This document shows, piece by piece, positions 16,355 to 23,139 of a DNA stretch of 64,000 nucleotides. Under the pieces are notes generated by a model. That model saw only the letters and a program-made list of their open reading frames with translations. It did not search any database and was not told where the DNA came from. The stretch spans positions 71,704 through 135,703 of the forward strand of contig DKUE01000037.1 of NCBI GenBank assembly GCA_002490525.1, written 5' to 3'. The first letter of the stretch is position 1, and each line of letters starts with the position of its first letter. The stretch is from Ruminococcaceae bacterium UBA7212. Lineage in GTDB: Bacteria; Bacillota; Clostridia; Oscillospirales; Acutalibacteraceae. Position numbers and translations under genes: made by a program.

Positions 16355-17887
16355 ATGGACTTTTGCAAAAATACAAACGCGCTGAGCTGCCGGCGCACGC
16401 TTTTTGAAGGCGCAGCGGAACAGCCTGTAGACAGCGACATCACTCTGCCCGAATACTTCCCTGACGTGGTACGCGTATTAAAATGCACACTGACCCCGCG
16501 CATCACAAGCGTACAGGGGACGGCGGACCGCATTACCGCCGAAGGCTCGGCACTTTTGCGTATATTGTATCTAAGCGAAGAAAACTGTGTGCGCTGTTTT
16601 GAACAAAACATCCCGTTTTCAAAATACATGGAATGCAAAGCGGCTGAAAATTCCTGTGTCAGCGCACACGCCAAAACGGGATATGTCAACTGCCGCGTGC
16701 AGTCTCCGCGGCGCATAGACATTCACGGCAGTCTTTCGATTGCATTTTCTATGTACTGCCGCGAAAGTACGCCGCTTATTTGCAACTGTACGGGCGGCGG
16801 CATTCAAATGCGCAAAAAAAAGATTACATACAGCAATCTCGCAGGCTGTACCGAAAAACTGTTTTCGATGCACGAGACACTGGAACTCGGCAATGCAAAG
16901 CCGTCCATAGCGCAAATCGTAAAATGTGACGCCGCCGCACTGATTGAAGATGTTAAGCTGGTGGCGGGCAAGGCGCTTGTAAAAGGTGAGCTGATTGTGC
17001 GCACACTGTACATTGCTGACAATGAGGAAAACGACATTCAAAGCATGGAGCACTCCATGCCGATTAGTCAAATCATTGAAATTGACGGTGCCCAAGAGGA
17101 CTGCACGGCGGATGCAGCACTGACGGTATCCTCTTTGGAGATTGCCGCAAAAACCGATGCCACAGGCGCACTGCGGCTCTTGGATACAAGCGTTTGCCTT
17201 TGCGCAAAGCTGTCTCTGTATACCGAATGTGAATCCGACTTCATCACCGATGCCTACTCCACGCAGTATGAAATCGGTATGCAAAAACGAAATGTAGAAC
17301 TCAGAAGTATTTGCGACCGCTTTTCGGACACCTATCTTTGCCGCGGCACACCGGACACCGCGGGAAGCGGTATCGGGCAAATTGTCGATATGACCTGTCA
17401 GGAGCTGCAATATACCGCTTCGGTTGCCGACAGCGCTTTAACGGTCAGCGGTACGGTGCGTATCGGCATTTTATACCGTGACCGTGAAAACCAGTGGGGC
17501 TTTACCGACCGCAGCTTTGATTTTACCTATACACGCGCAGTGGCAGCATCGGGTGAACATCTCACCTGCGAGCCGCACATTACCGTCAGCGGTGTCAGCT
17601 TCCTTTTGGGCGCAGAGGATAAGGTGGACGCACGTGTGGAGTTAGACATCAGCGGCGTGGTATTCTCGGCGCAAACCGTGCAGGTGCTTTCTGATATTCA
17701 AATTGACGAGGAAAACCGAAAACGGCAAAAGCATGCCGCTCTGACTATTTATTTCGCACAGGAAGGCGAAAGCATTTGGGAAATTGCACGGCGCTACAAC
17801 ACCACTGCTGAGGCAATCACTTCGGAAAACAAGCTGACGGGTGACACTGTAGAAACCAAATGCAAACTGCTGATTCCGAGAGTTTGA
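16355..17887 (+). CDS. sipL: SipL-like SPOCS/LysM spore coat-envelope protein
   Basis: This 510-residue protein has an N-terminal DUF3794/SPOCS region, repeated (about 30-130, 180-270 and 330-440), and a C-terminal LysM domain (about 463-508, with EGESIWEIARRYNTTAEAI). That is the architecture of SipL, the Clostridioides difficile protein whose LysM domain binds SpoIVA and is needed to lock the coat on the forespore. Here spoIVA is the next gene, 14 bases downstream, which strongly supports the assignment. It is expected in the mother cell. The ATG follows AACGAGGAG. The immediate upstream region has no strong sigma-A promoter, as expected for a sporulation sigma. Confidence 0.9.
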   Translation: MDFCKNTNALSCRRTLFEGAAEQPVDSDITLPEYFPDVVRVLKCTLTPRITSVQGTADRITAEGSALLRILYLSEENCVRCFEQNIPFSKYMECKAAENSCVSAHAKTGYVNCRVQSPRRIDIHGSLSIAFSMYCRESTPLICNCTGGGIQMRKKKITYSNLAGCTEKLFSMHETLELGNAKPSIAQIVKCDAAALIEDVKLVAGKALVKGELIVRTLYIADNEENDIQSMEHSMPISQIIEIDGAQEDCTADAALTVSSLEIAAKTDATGALRLLDTSVCLCAKLSLYTECESDFITDAYSTQYEIGMQKRNVELRSICDRFSDTYLCRGTPDTAGSGIGQIVDMTCQELQYTASVADSALTVSGTVRIGILYRDRENQWGFTDRSFDFTYTRAVAASGEHLTCEPHITVSGVSFLLGAEDKVDARVELDISGVVFSAQTVQVLSDIQIDEENRKRQKHAALTIYFAQEGESIWEIARRYNTTAEAITSENKLTGDTVETKCKLLIPRV

Positions 17888-17901
17888 GGAGGAACATCAA
17901 A

Positions 17902-19380
17902 ATGGAAAAACGAAGCATTTACAATGACATTGCCGAACGCACACAAGGCGATATATACGTCGGCGTAGTCGGTCCCGTGCGCACAGGAAAATCCACCTTT
18001 ATCAAACGCTTTATGGATACGCTGGTGCTGCCGAACATTGAAGAAGGCGCGATGCATGACCGTGCGGTAGATGAGATGCCGCAGTCCTCGGCAGGGCGCA
18101 CCATTATGACCACCGAGCCGAAATTCATTCCCGAAAACGCCGTTGAAGTGCATCTGCCCGACAACGCATCTTTTTCCGTACGCATGATAGACTGCGTCGG
18201 CTATATTGTACCAAGCTCACTCGGCTACATTGAAGGGGATAAACCGCGCATGGTTCACACTCCGTGGTTTGACCATGAAATTCCGTTCGATACCGCCGCT
18301 GAAATCGGCACACAAAAGGTCATCACAGAACATTCTACAATCGGGCTGGTCATTACTACCGACGGCAGTATTTCCGACATTCCGCGTGAAGAATACGAAG
18401 AAGCGGAAGCGCGCGTTATCCGCGAGTTAAAAGAACTCGACAAACCGTTTGTTGTGCTTTTGAACTGTACCTATCCGCAGTCAGACAGCGCGAGACGGCT
18501 CGCAGAACAGCTTTGTGCACAATACGCCGTCCCCGTACTCCCCGTTAACTGCTTAGAGCTGACGGAAAACGATATAAAAGAAATTCTCACACAGGTGCTG
18601 TTCGAATTTCCGATTCGGGAAATTGCAGTAGACTTCCCCTCTTGGCTTGTTTCCTTGCCTGCGGAGCACAAACTGCGCACTGCCGCTTATGCGGCAGTCA
18701 GCGCCGCCTCAGAAAAAATGAATCTTGTGCGCGATGTGGCGATTCTGACAGAAGAATTGAAAGGCTGTGAGTATATCACGGACGCTAAGGTCAGCGCCAT
18801 GCAATTAGGGCAAGGCACAGCATGGATTTCAGTCACAATGAACGGGGATTTGTTCTATCAGGTGCTGGCAGAAAAAACGGGTCTGCCCATTGACGGCGAG
18901 CAAAGTCTTGTGACACAGATGTGCGCTTTGGCGGCAATGCAAAAAGAGTATGCAAAACTCAAATGCGCACTTGACGAGGTAGAGGCCACTGGCTACGGCA
19001 TCGTGATGCCTTCGATTGATGAACTGACTCTTGACGAACCCGAAATTGTCAAACAGGGCGGGCGTTACGGCGTAAAACTTTCCGCTTCGGCGCCATCGAT
19101 TCACATGTTGAAAGCCAACATTCAAACCGAGGTTGCGCCCATTGTCGGCAGCGAAAGCCAATCCGAAGAACTGGTAAAATATCTGCTCAAGGAATTTGAG
19201 GAAGACCCAACAAAGATTTGGGACTCCAATATTTTCGGTAAATCCCTAAACGAGCTCGTAAACGAGGGCTTGCGCAATAAGCTGTTTCACATGCCGACCG
19301 ATGCACGCATGAAATTGCAGGAAACCTTGGAACGCGTCATCAACGAAGGCTGTAACGGACTGATTTGTATTATTTTGTAA
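17902..19380 (+). CDS. spoIVA: Stage IV sporulation protein A, coat morphogenetic ATPase
   Basis: This is the ATP-hydrolysing protein that polymerises on the forespore surface and forms the coat basement layer. From the ATG at 17902, behind GAGGAGG, it is 492 residues long, the usual family length. Walker A is GPVRTGKS at residues 24-31 with Lys30 in the position known to be essential; TTEPKFIPENAVEV and DCVGYIVPSS follow as conserved TRAFAC GTPase-like segments. The C-terminal region (about 410-492), with NIFGKSLNELVNEGL, matches the family localisation segment. The open frame extends 14 codons into sipL, but that extension is not conserved. A terminator follows. Confidence 0.97.
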   Translation: MEKRSIYNDIAERTQGDIYVGVVGPVRTGKSTFIKRFMDTLVLPNIEEGAMHDRAVDEMPQSSAGRTIMTTEPKFIPENAVEVHLPDNASFSVRMIDCVGYIVPSSLGYIEGDKPRMVHTPWFDHEIPFDTAAEIGTQKVITEHSTIGLVITTDGSISDIPREEYEEAEARVIRELKELDKPFVVLLNCTYPQSDSARRLAEQLCAQYAVPVLPVNCLELTENDIKEILTQVLFEFPIREIAVDFPSWLVSLPAEHKLRTAAYAAVSAASEKMNLVRDVAILTEELKGCEYITDAKVSAMQLGQGTAWISVTMNGDLFYQVLAEKTGLPIDGEQSLVTQMCALAAMQKEYAKLKCALDEVEATGYGIVMPSIDELTLDEPEIVKQGGRYGVKLSASAPSIHMLKANIQTEVAPIVGSESQSEELVKYLLKEFEEDPTKIWDSNIFGKSLNELVNEGLRNKLFHMPTDARMKLQETLERVINEGCNGLICIIL

Positions 19381-19398
19381 GAATACATTTTATAAACC

Positions 19399-19430
19399 AA
19401 AAGGACGGTTCACATTGAACCGTCCTTTTT
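19399..19430 (+). terminator. Terminator of the sipL-spoIVA operon
   Basis: AAAAGGACGGTTCA pairs with the following GAACCGTCCTTTT around a short loop, ending in a T run 19 bases after the spoIVA stop. Confidence 0.88.
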
Positions 19431-19456
19431 ATGTGAATGGCTTTTGGAAAATTGAA

Positions 19457-19493
19457 CGAAACAACACAGAGGTCGTTCTCTACTCAGAATGGC
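19457..19493. repeat. Dispersed intergenic repeat, copy D (partial)
   Basis: CGAAACAACACAGAGG with TCGTTCTCTAC matches the first part of the repeats at 7241 and 27934, joined directly to a CTCAGAATGGC remnant of the second part. An internal deletion would explain it. Confidence 0.5.
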
Positions 19494-19508
19494 AGGCGTT
19501 CAAAAAGC

Positions 19509-19802
19509 TCACACAAGATCCGTATAGCGCTCCACTTTCATTTTTAAGCCGTACTTTTTGCGAAGCCGAGCAATTTCTGACATCATTTCCGACTTATGGT
19601 GCAGGTCAATTGCCTCTTGATTTTTCCAGCGATCTATCAGCAATACGGATTCTTTGTCTTCCATAGGGAAAAAATATTCGTACCGCTCATTGCCTGCTTC
19701 GGCGCGTATTTTCTCCACAAGCCCCGAAGACAGCATCTCTTCTGCGAAGGCTTGTGCACTTCCGCCGCGCCCTGTATACAAAATATGAACCGTAATGTTC
19801 AA
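19509..19802 (-). CDS. Antibiotic biosynthesis monooxygenase (ABM)-fold protein
   Basis: This small dimeric ferredoxin-like protein of 97 residues belongs to the ABM/YgiN group. It has the N-terminal strand ITVHILYTGRGGSAQAFAEE, then FFPMEDKESVLLIDRWKNQE and the terminal helix RLRKKYGLKMKVERY, the usual order. Members include quinol monooxygenases and heme-degrading enzymes, but many act without cofactor and the role is uncertain. I prefer a TTG start at 19800-19802 with AAGGGATG upstream, because homologues begin there. An ATG at 19823 would add seven residues and overlap the previous gene. It follows the dockerin protein on the same strand. Confidence 0.8.
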   Translation of the reverse strand: MNITVHILYTGRGGSAQAFAEEMLSSGLVEKIRAEAGNERYEYFFPMEDKESVLLIDRWKNQEAIDLHHKSEMMSEIARLRKKYGLKMKVERYTDLV

Positions 19803-19815
19803 AATATCACATCCC

Positions 19816-20805
19816 TTATCCATGTGTAAAATCTGAATAAAGAATATCCGTTGTGTTTTGCCCCTGCCCATCGATGGTTGTCACAGCCATCAGACTTAAT
19901 TTGAGCGATAAATCGTTCACAAAGTGCAGACGGATAGACGCAATGCCATTGTCGGACAGTGTAACGGTCAATAAAATATCAGATACACGGCTGTTCAAGT
20001 CACGGATGCTCATCTGTGTACCGACCTGTTCTTTCAGCGCCTGACTGATTTCGGCTTTGGTCGGAAATGCAGAAGTTACCTTAGAGAGCGTCTGCGTACC
20101 GCCTTTTTGCGGATTTTTACAGTCCTTCAAACGAAGGTACAGAACATTTCCCTCTTGTCGGTAGTCTGCAATATCCGCTTCCGTTACGGTAAACGCCTGT
20201 AAATCATAACGTCCGACAGGCAGCTTTTCCCCTGTATGCACAGTATATTGCTGTTCACCGACGCCTAAGAAGCTGCCAACGACGGTATTCAAGCTTGCAT
20301 TTGGGTCCACGTTCTGAATAATTTGATTCAAAACCCCTGTAGAACCGCCTACATCCACATCTTTGGTGATTTTGCATGCACCGCTGACAGTATAGCCGCC
20401 TTTCGATGCCTGCTTTGTATATGCGCACAGCAATTCCGCCGCCTGCGCCTTGGAATAGGTCGGTACGCCGAGTGCCGACCGCTCGCCTGTGACAGTGTTC
20501 AGCACGATATAACCACGCGAACCGGATGCCATCTGCAAAATATAGCGCGCATCGGTCGCTGTCAATTTGCCGTCGCCGTTGCAGTCAAACACCTGCAAAT
20601 CCGCCGCGCGGTAAGTCCGCACACCCGATGCCGCCTGTAAAGCCCAGCGCGCGTCCACCGCAGTAATCTTACCGTTGCCATCCAAATCGCCGACCAAACA
20701 ACGGTTTTCGGGCAGCGCCTCAGCGGCAAAGGCAGACACCCCGCCGCAGGACAAAATTCCCAACATCATAACCACAGTCAGCAATAAAGCAATATATTTT
20801 TTCAT
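19816..20805 (-). CDS. Secreted protein with N-terminal dockerin type I domain
   Basis: This 329-residue exported protein has a signal peptide (about 1-28: MKK start, hydrophobic core, FAAEA). It is followed at once by a type I dockerin: two calcium-binding segments DLDGNGKITAVDARWALQA (about 39-57) and DCNGDGKLTATDARYILQM (about 74-92). The remaining 220 residues match no family I can name; they are beta-rich with a QALKEQVGTQMSI segment. A dockerin would attach the protein to a cohesin-bearing scaffold or act in a calcium-dependent module. No scaffold is present in this window. The dockerin sits at the N-terminus rather than the more common C-terminus. Confidence 0.8.
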   Translation of the reverse strand: MKKYIALLLTVVMMLGILSCGGVSAFAAEALPENRCLVGDLDGNGKITAVDARWALQAASGVRTYRAADLQVFDCNGDGKLTATDARYILQMASGSRGYIVLNTVTGERSALGVPTYSKAQAAELLCAYTKQASKGGYTVSGACKITKDVDVGGSTGVLNQIIQNVDPNASLNTVVGSFLGVGEQQYTVHTGEKLPVGRYDLQAFTVTEADIADYRQEGNVLYLRLKDCKNPQKGGTQTLSKVTSAFPTKAEISQALKEQVGTQMSIRDLNSRVSDILLTVTLSDNGIASIRLHFVNDLSLKLSLMAVTTIDGQGQNTTDILYSDFTHG

Positions 20806-20942
20806 ACATCCGCCTCCTTGTATATTTTATATTATTTTCAAAAGATTCCCTCAAAAAAATTGTATCTTTTTTCCTGCGATTTGTCAAGTACTATAACGCC
20901 ACATCAATAAACCACCCCACAACAAAATAAAACTTATCCAAA

Positions 20943-20978
20943 AACAGCCTTTCAGGTGCAACACCCTGAAAGGCTGTT
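20943..20978 (-). terminator. Terminator of the DtxR-nuclease unit
   Basis: AACAGCCTTTCAGG pairs perfectly with CCTGAAAGGCTGTT, and on the minus strand a TTTTT run follows. It lies 3 bases beyond the nuclease stop codon. Confidence 0.88.
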
Positions 20979-20980
20979 CA

Positions 20981-21928
20981 CTATTCTAAAGAAATATCCG
21001 CGAAAATCGGATAATGGTCGGACATATCCTGTAAAAACGGTTCGGAGCACACACGGAACGCAAGGATTTCAGCATCGCCGTCCATAAAAATATGGTCCCA
21101 CGATGGATACTCCCAGTCTTCCATTGAACCTGCGGATTGCATGCTTGCGAGAAATTTTGTATCCCGCAGGCGTTCGGCAAATATATCATAAATACCCGCG
21201 GCGGCAAAAACGCCTTTTTCACTGTCATTTTCCATTGCGTTGTAATCGCCCGTGCAAAATACAGGACAGCCGTATTTTGCACGCAAGTCGTCAAGCAATG
21301 TAAAAAATTCCTCAGCTTGCCCGCGCATAACCGCAAACTCCGCTTCTTCTTTGCCTTCCCGAATCAAATCGAGATGTGTCGAGGTTGCAACAAACCGCTG
21401 TCCGTCCGCCAGAGTTTCAAACACACCCCAAGTGACAGCACGGTGCTTGGTGCCGTCCCCTTCCGAATAAGCCATCCGTCCGCTGTCTATGCACCGCAAT
21501 GTTTCCGTATTATAAAGCAGTGTGGTAAGGCTTTTTTCCACTATGTTATTTTGCGGATGCACAATTTTGTACTGCGGCAGATTTGCCTTTAAGCAAGCAT
21601 GCCAATCCCCGCACACCTCCTGTGCACCAATCACATCGGGCGCGGTCTTGGTCACAAATTCCACAAACTGTTTGGCACGGGGCTTCACGGGCTCGCCACC
21701 CCAGCTTTTGTAGCTAACCAACAGATTTGCGCTCATAATACGGATGTCTGCATCCTCCGCCCGCTGTATGCCGTCAAAACCGGCCAATTCGGAAGAAAAC
21801 CCTTCCGGCAACGGCGTATGCGACAAGTTCCCGCGTAAAAAAAGTCCTGTCGGCACAGCAATCGCCGCCGCAAGCAAAATTGCCGCCGATGCTATCACAG
21901 CTTTTTTCAAATTTCTCTGCTTTGCCAT
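20981..21928 (-). CDS. Membrane-anchored endonuclease/exonuclease/phosphatase-family protein
   Basis: This 315-residue protein has a basic start and a hydrophobic signal anchor (about 10-32), and the catalytic domain is predicted outside the membrane. EEP-fold motifs are visible: RIMSANLLV (about 63), the metal-binding Glu in VIGAQEVCG (about 100), TSTHLDL (about 181), CTGDYNAMEND (about 222) and the terminal MSDHYPIFADISL. The fold covers DNases, sphingomyelinases and inositol phosphatases, so the substrate is open. It follows the DtxR-family gene by 11 bases and may be co-transcribed with it, though the functional link to iron is unclear. Confidence 0.85.
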   Translation of the reverse strand: MAKQRNLKKAVIASAAILLAAAIAVPTGLFLRGNLSHTPLPEGFSSELAGFDGIQRAEDADIRIMSANLLVSYKSWGGEPVKPRAKQFVEFVTKTAPDVIGAQEVCGDWHACLKANLPQYKIVHPQNNIVEKSLTTLLYNTETLRCIDSGRMAYSEGDGTKHRAVTWGVFETLADGQRFVATSTHLDLIREGKEEAEFAVMRGQAEEFFTLLDDLRAKYGCPVFCTGDYNAMENDSEKGVFAAAGIYDIFAERLRDTKFLASMQSAGSMEDWEYPSWDHIFMDGDAEILAFRVCSEPFLQDMSDHYPIFADISLE

Positions 21929-21939
21929 TAAACATCACC

Positions 21940-22308
21940 CTACTTATATCTTTCCATATGCCGGCACAGTGCCGTAAAAGTTTCGTCGCTGATATCGTGC
22001 TCTATTTTGCACGCATCCGCCGCCGCAATTTCGGATGGTACGCCTAAGGCTGTCAGCACCTCTGTCAATACCGTGTGGCGTGTATAAATCTTTTCCGCAA
22101 TTTTCCGCCCTGTACCGGTCAGACAGATATGCCCGTCCGTATCCACGGTAATCAAACCGCCGTTTTTCAAAAGCCCAACCGCACGGCTGACACTCGGCTT
22201 GCTGAAATGCATATATTCCCCGATATCTATAGCGCGCACAGACGGTTTCTCTTTTGACAAAATCAAAATGGTTTCGAGATACATCTCGCCTGACTCCTGT
22301 AAATGCAT
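21940..22308 (-). CDS. DtxR/MntR-family metal-dependent repressor
   Basis: This 122-residue regulator has an N-terminal winged helix (HLQESGEMYLETIL, then VRAIDIGEYMHFSKPSVSRAVGLLKNGG with the recognition helix about residues 36-50) and a dimer/metal domain ending in the EHDISDETFTALCRHME-type segment. The short form lacks the SH3 domain, like MntR. The ATG at 22306-22308 has AGGAGG ahead; the longer frame is not conserved. It is divergent from feoA, and three GTTAG-N6-CTAAC operators in the feo control regions are the likely targets, so ferrous iron is the probable effector. That pairing is inference. Confidence 0.9.
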   Translation of the reverse strand: MHLQESGEMYLETILILSKEKPSVRAIDIGEYMHFSKPSVSRAVGLLKNGGLITVDTDGHICLTGTGRKIAEKIYTRHTVLTEVLTALGVPSEIAAADACKIEHDISDETFTALCRHMERYK

Positions 22309-22329
22309 AACAGCACCTCCTACAGCAAA

Positions 22330-22358
22330 AGTATACCATACTCCCCTGCGCAAAGCAA
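22330..22358 (-). promoter_or_regulatory. Promoter of the DtxR-family gene
   Basis: The minus strand shows TTGCTT (22353-22358), a 17-base spacer ending TGG, and TATACT (22330-22335), an extended -10 promoter just upstream of the repressor gene. No GTTAG-N6-CTAAC site overlaps it. Confidence 0.6.
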
Positions 22359-22509
22359 TCTAAATGGCATATATCCTGCACAAAATTCCATGCTCTGAAT
22401 TGAATTTTGCGGCCGTGCGGAAATTTGTGCAACACGCTCTTTCAGTTTGCTCTTGCTAACCATGTTTTTAAGTATTTTGCCAAAAATAGGGAATTACTTC
22501 AAAAATGTA

Positions 22510-22538
22510 TTGACTTTCACTGATAAACGGCGTATTCT
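22510..22538 (+). promoter_or_regulatory. Promoter of the feo operon
   Basis: TTGACT (22510-22515), a 17-base spacer and TATTCT (22533-22538) form a strong promoter. The first operator starts 7 bases after the -10, over the expected transcription start, as suits a repressor. Confidence 0.75.
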
Positions 22539-22544
22539 AATAGC

Positions 22545-22562
22545 GGTTAGCGGGCGCTAACC
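22545..22562. promoter_or_regulatory. DtxR-type operator 1 at feo
   Basis: GGTTAGCG-GG-CGCTAACC is an 18-bp dyad with perfect 8-bp arms and the core GTTAG-N6-CTAAC. It resembles the TTAGGTTAG..CTAACCTAA operators of DtxR/IdeR relatives and overlaps the probable start of feo transcription. Confidence 0.75.
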
Positions 22563-22578
22563 AATTAATTCGGTATAT

Positions 22579-22596
22579 AGTTAGTCTGAGCTAACT
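22579..22596. promoter_or_regulatory. DtxR-type operator 2 at feo
   Basis: AGTTAG-TCTGAG-CTAACT repeats the GTTAG-N6-CTAAC core 34 bases downstream of operator 1, in the feo leader just before the ribosome site. Confidence 0.72.
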
Positions 22597-22621
22597 GTCA
22601 TGAAAGGAAGTCAGATATATG

Positions 22622-22831
22622 ATGCCTTTAACACTCGCAACCCGTGGAGAAGAACATATTATCCGCCGTGTCAGCGGCAGTCCCGCGCTTAAAAAGCATT
22701 TGGAAAATCTCGGCTTTGCCGCCGGTGGCAATGTCACGGTCGTTTCGGTAAACGGCGGTAATTTGATTGTCAATGTCAAGGGCGCACGTATCGCAGTCAG
22801 CCATGAAACAGCCAATAAAATTTTTATATAA
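22622..22831 (+). CDS. feoA: FeoA-family ferrous iron transport protein (first copy)
   Basis: This small SH3-like cytosolic protein of about 69 residues is thought to assist the ferrous-iron channel FeoB. The typical GEEHIIRRVSGSPALKKHLENLGF and GGNLIVNVKGARIAVSHETANKI segments span the whole protein. Two adjacent ATG codons (22619 and 22622) can serve as start, and AAAGGAAG lies upstream. It is the first gene of feoA-feoA-feoB-Cys-rich protein. A second, more divergent FeoA follows after 14 bases; tandem feoA genes are common in Clostridia, and the two copies probably are not redundant. Confidence 0.9.
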   Translation: MPLTLATRGEEHIIRRVSGSPALKKHLENLGFAAGGNVTVVSVNGGNLIVNVKGARIAVSHETANKIFI

Positions 22832-22845
22832 AGGAGCAGTTATTT

Positions 22846-23067
22846 ATGAAAACACTCAAAACAGCATCGGTCGGTACGGCTTGCAAAGTCGTAAAACTGC
22901 ACGGTGCGGGCGCGGTTAAGCGCCGCATTATGGATATGGGTATCACCAAAGGCGTAAACATCCATGTGCGCAAAATCGCCCCGCTCGGCGACCCGATAGA
23001 AGTGACGGTGCGCGGCTACGAGTTGTCACTCCGCAAGGCGGATGCGGAGATGATTGAAGTAGAATAA
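22846..23067 (+). CDS. feoA: FeoA-family ferrous iron transport protein (second copy)
   Basis: This 73-residue SH3-like protein has the classic FeoA pattern: VKLHGAGAVKRRIMDMGITKG, then VRKIAPLGDPIEVTVRGYELSLRKADAEMIEVE. It matches the standalone FeoA consensus better than the first copy. The ATG is preceded by AAGGAGC. It sits 72 bases before feoB; that gap holds the third GTTAG-N6-CTAAC operator, so feoB may be separately damped. Confidence 0.93.
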   Translation: MKTLKTASVGTACKVVKLHGAGAVKRRIMDMGITKGVNIHVRKIAPLGDPIEVTVRGYELSLRKADAEMIEVE

Positions 23068-23092
23068 ATTCCGTCTTTTTATTTTTGCCGGC

Positions 23093-23110
23093 AGTTAGCA
23101 ATAACTAACC
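23093..23110. promoter_or_regulatory. DtxR-type operator 3, between feoA and feoB
   Basis: AGTTAG-CAATAA-CTAACC is the third GTTAG-N6-CTAAC copy, inside the operon 30 bases before feoB. I see no strong promoter at this spot, so it may act as a roadblock or serve an unrecognised internal promoter. Confidence 0.65.
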
Positions 23111-23139
23111 GCAAATGCATAAACGAAAGGAAGAGTGAA

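Noticed and set aside
16619..17410. 263-residue minus-strand frame opposite sipL
   Set aside because: It lies wholly antisense to a well-supported sporulation gene, is Cys/His/Arg-rich as shadow frames are, and matches no family.
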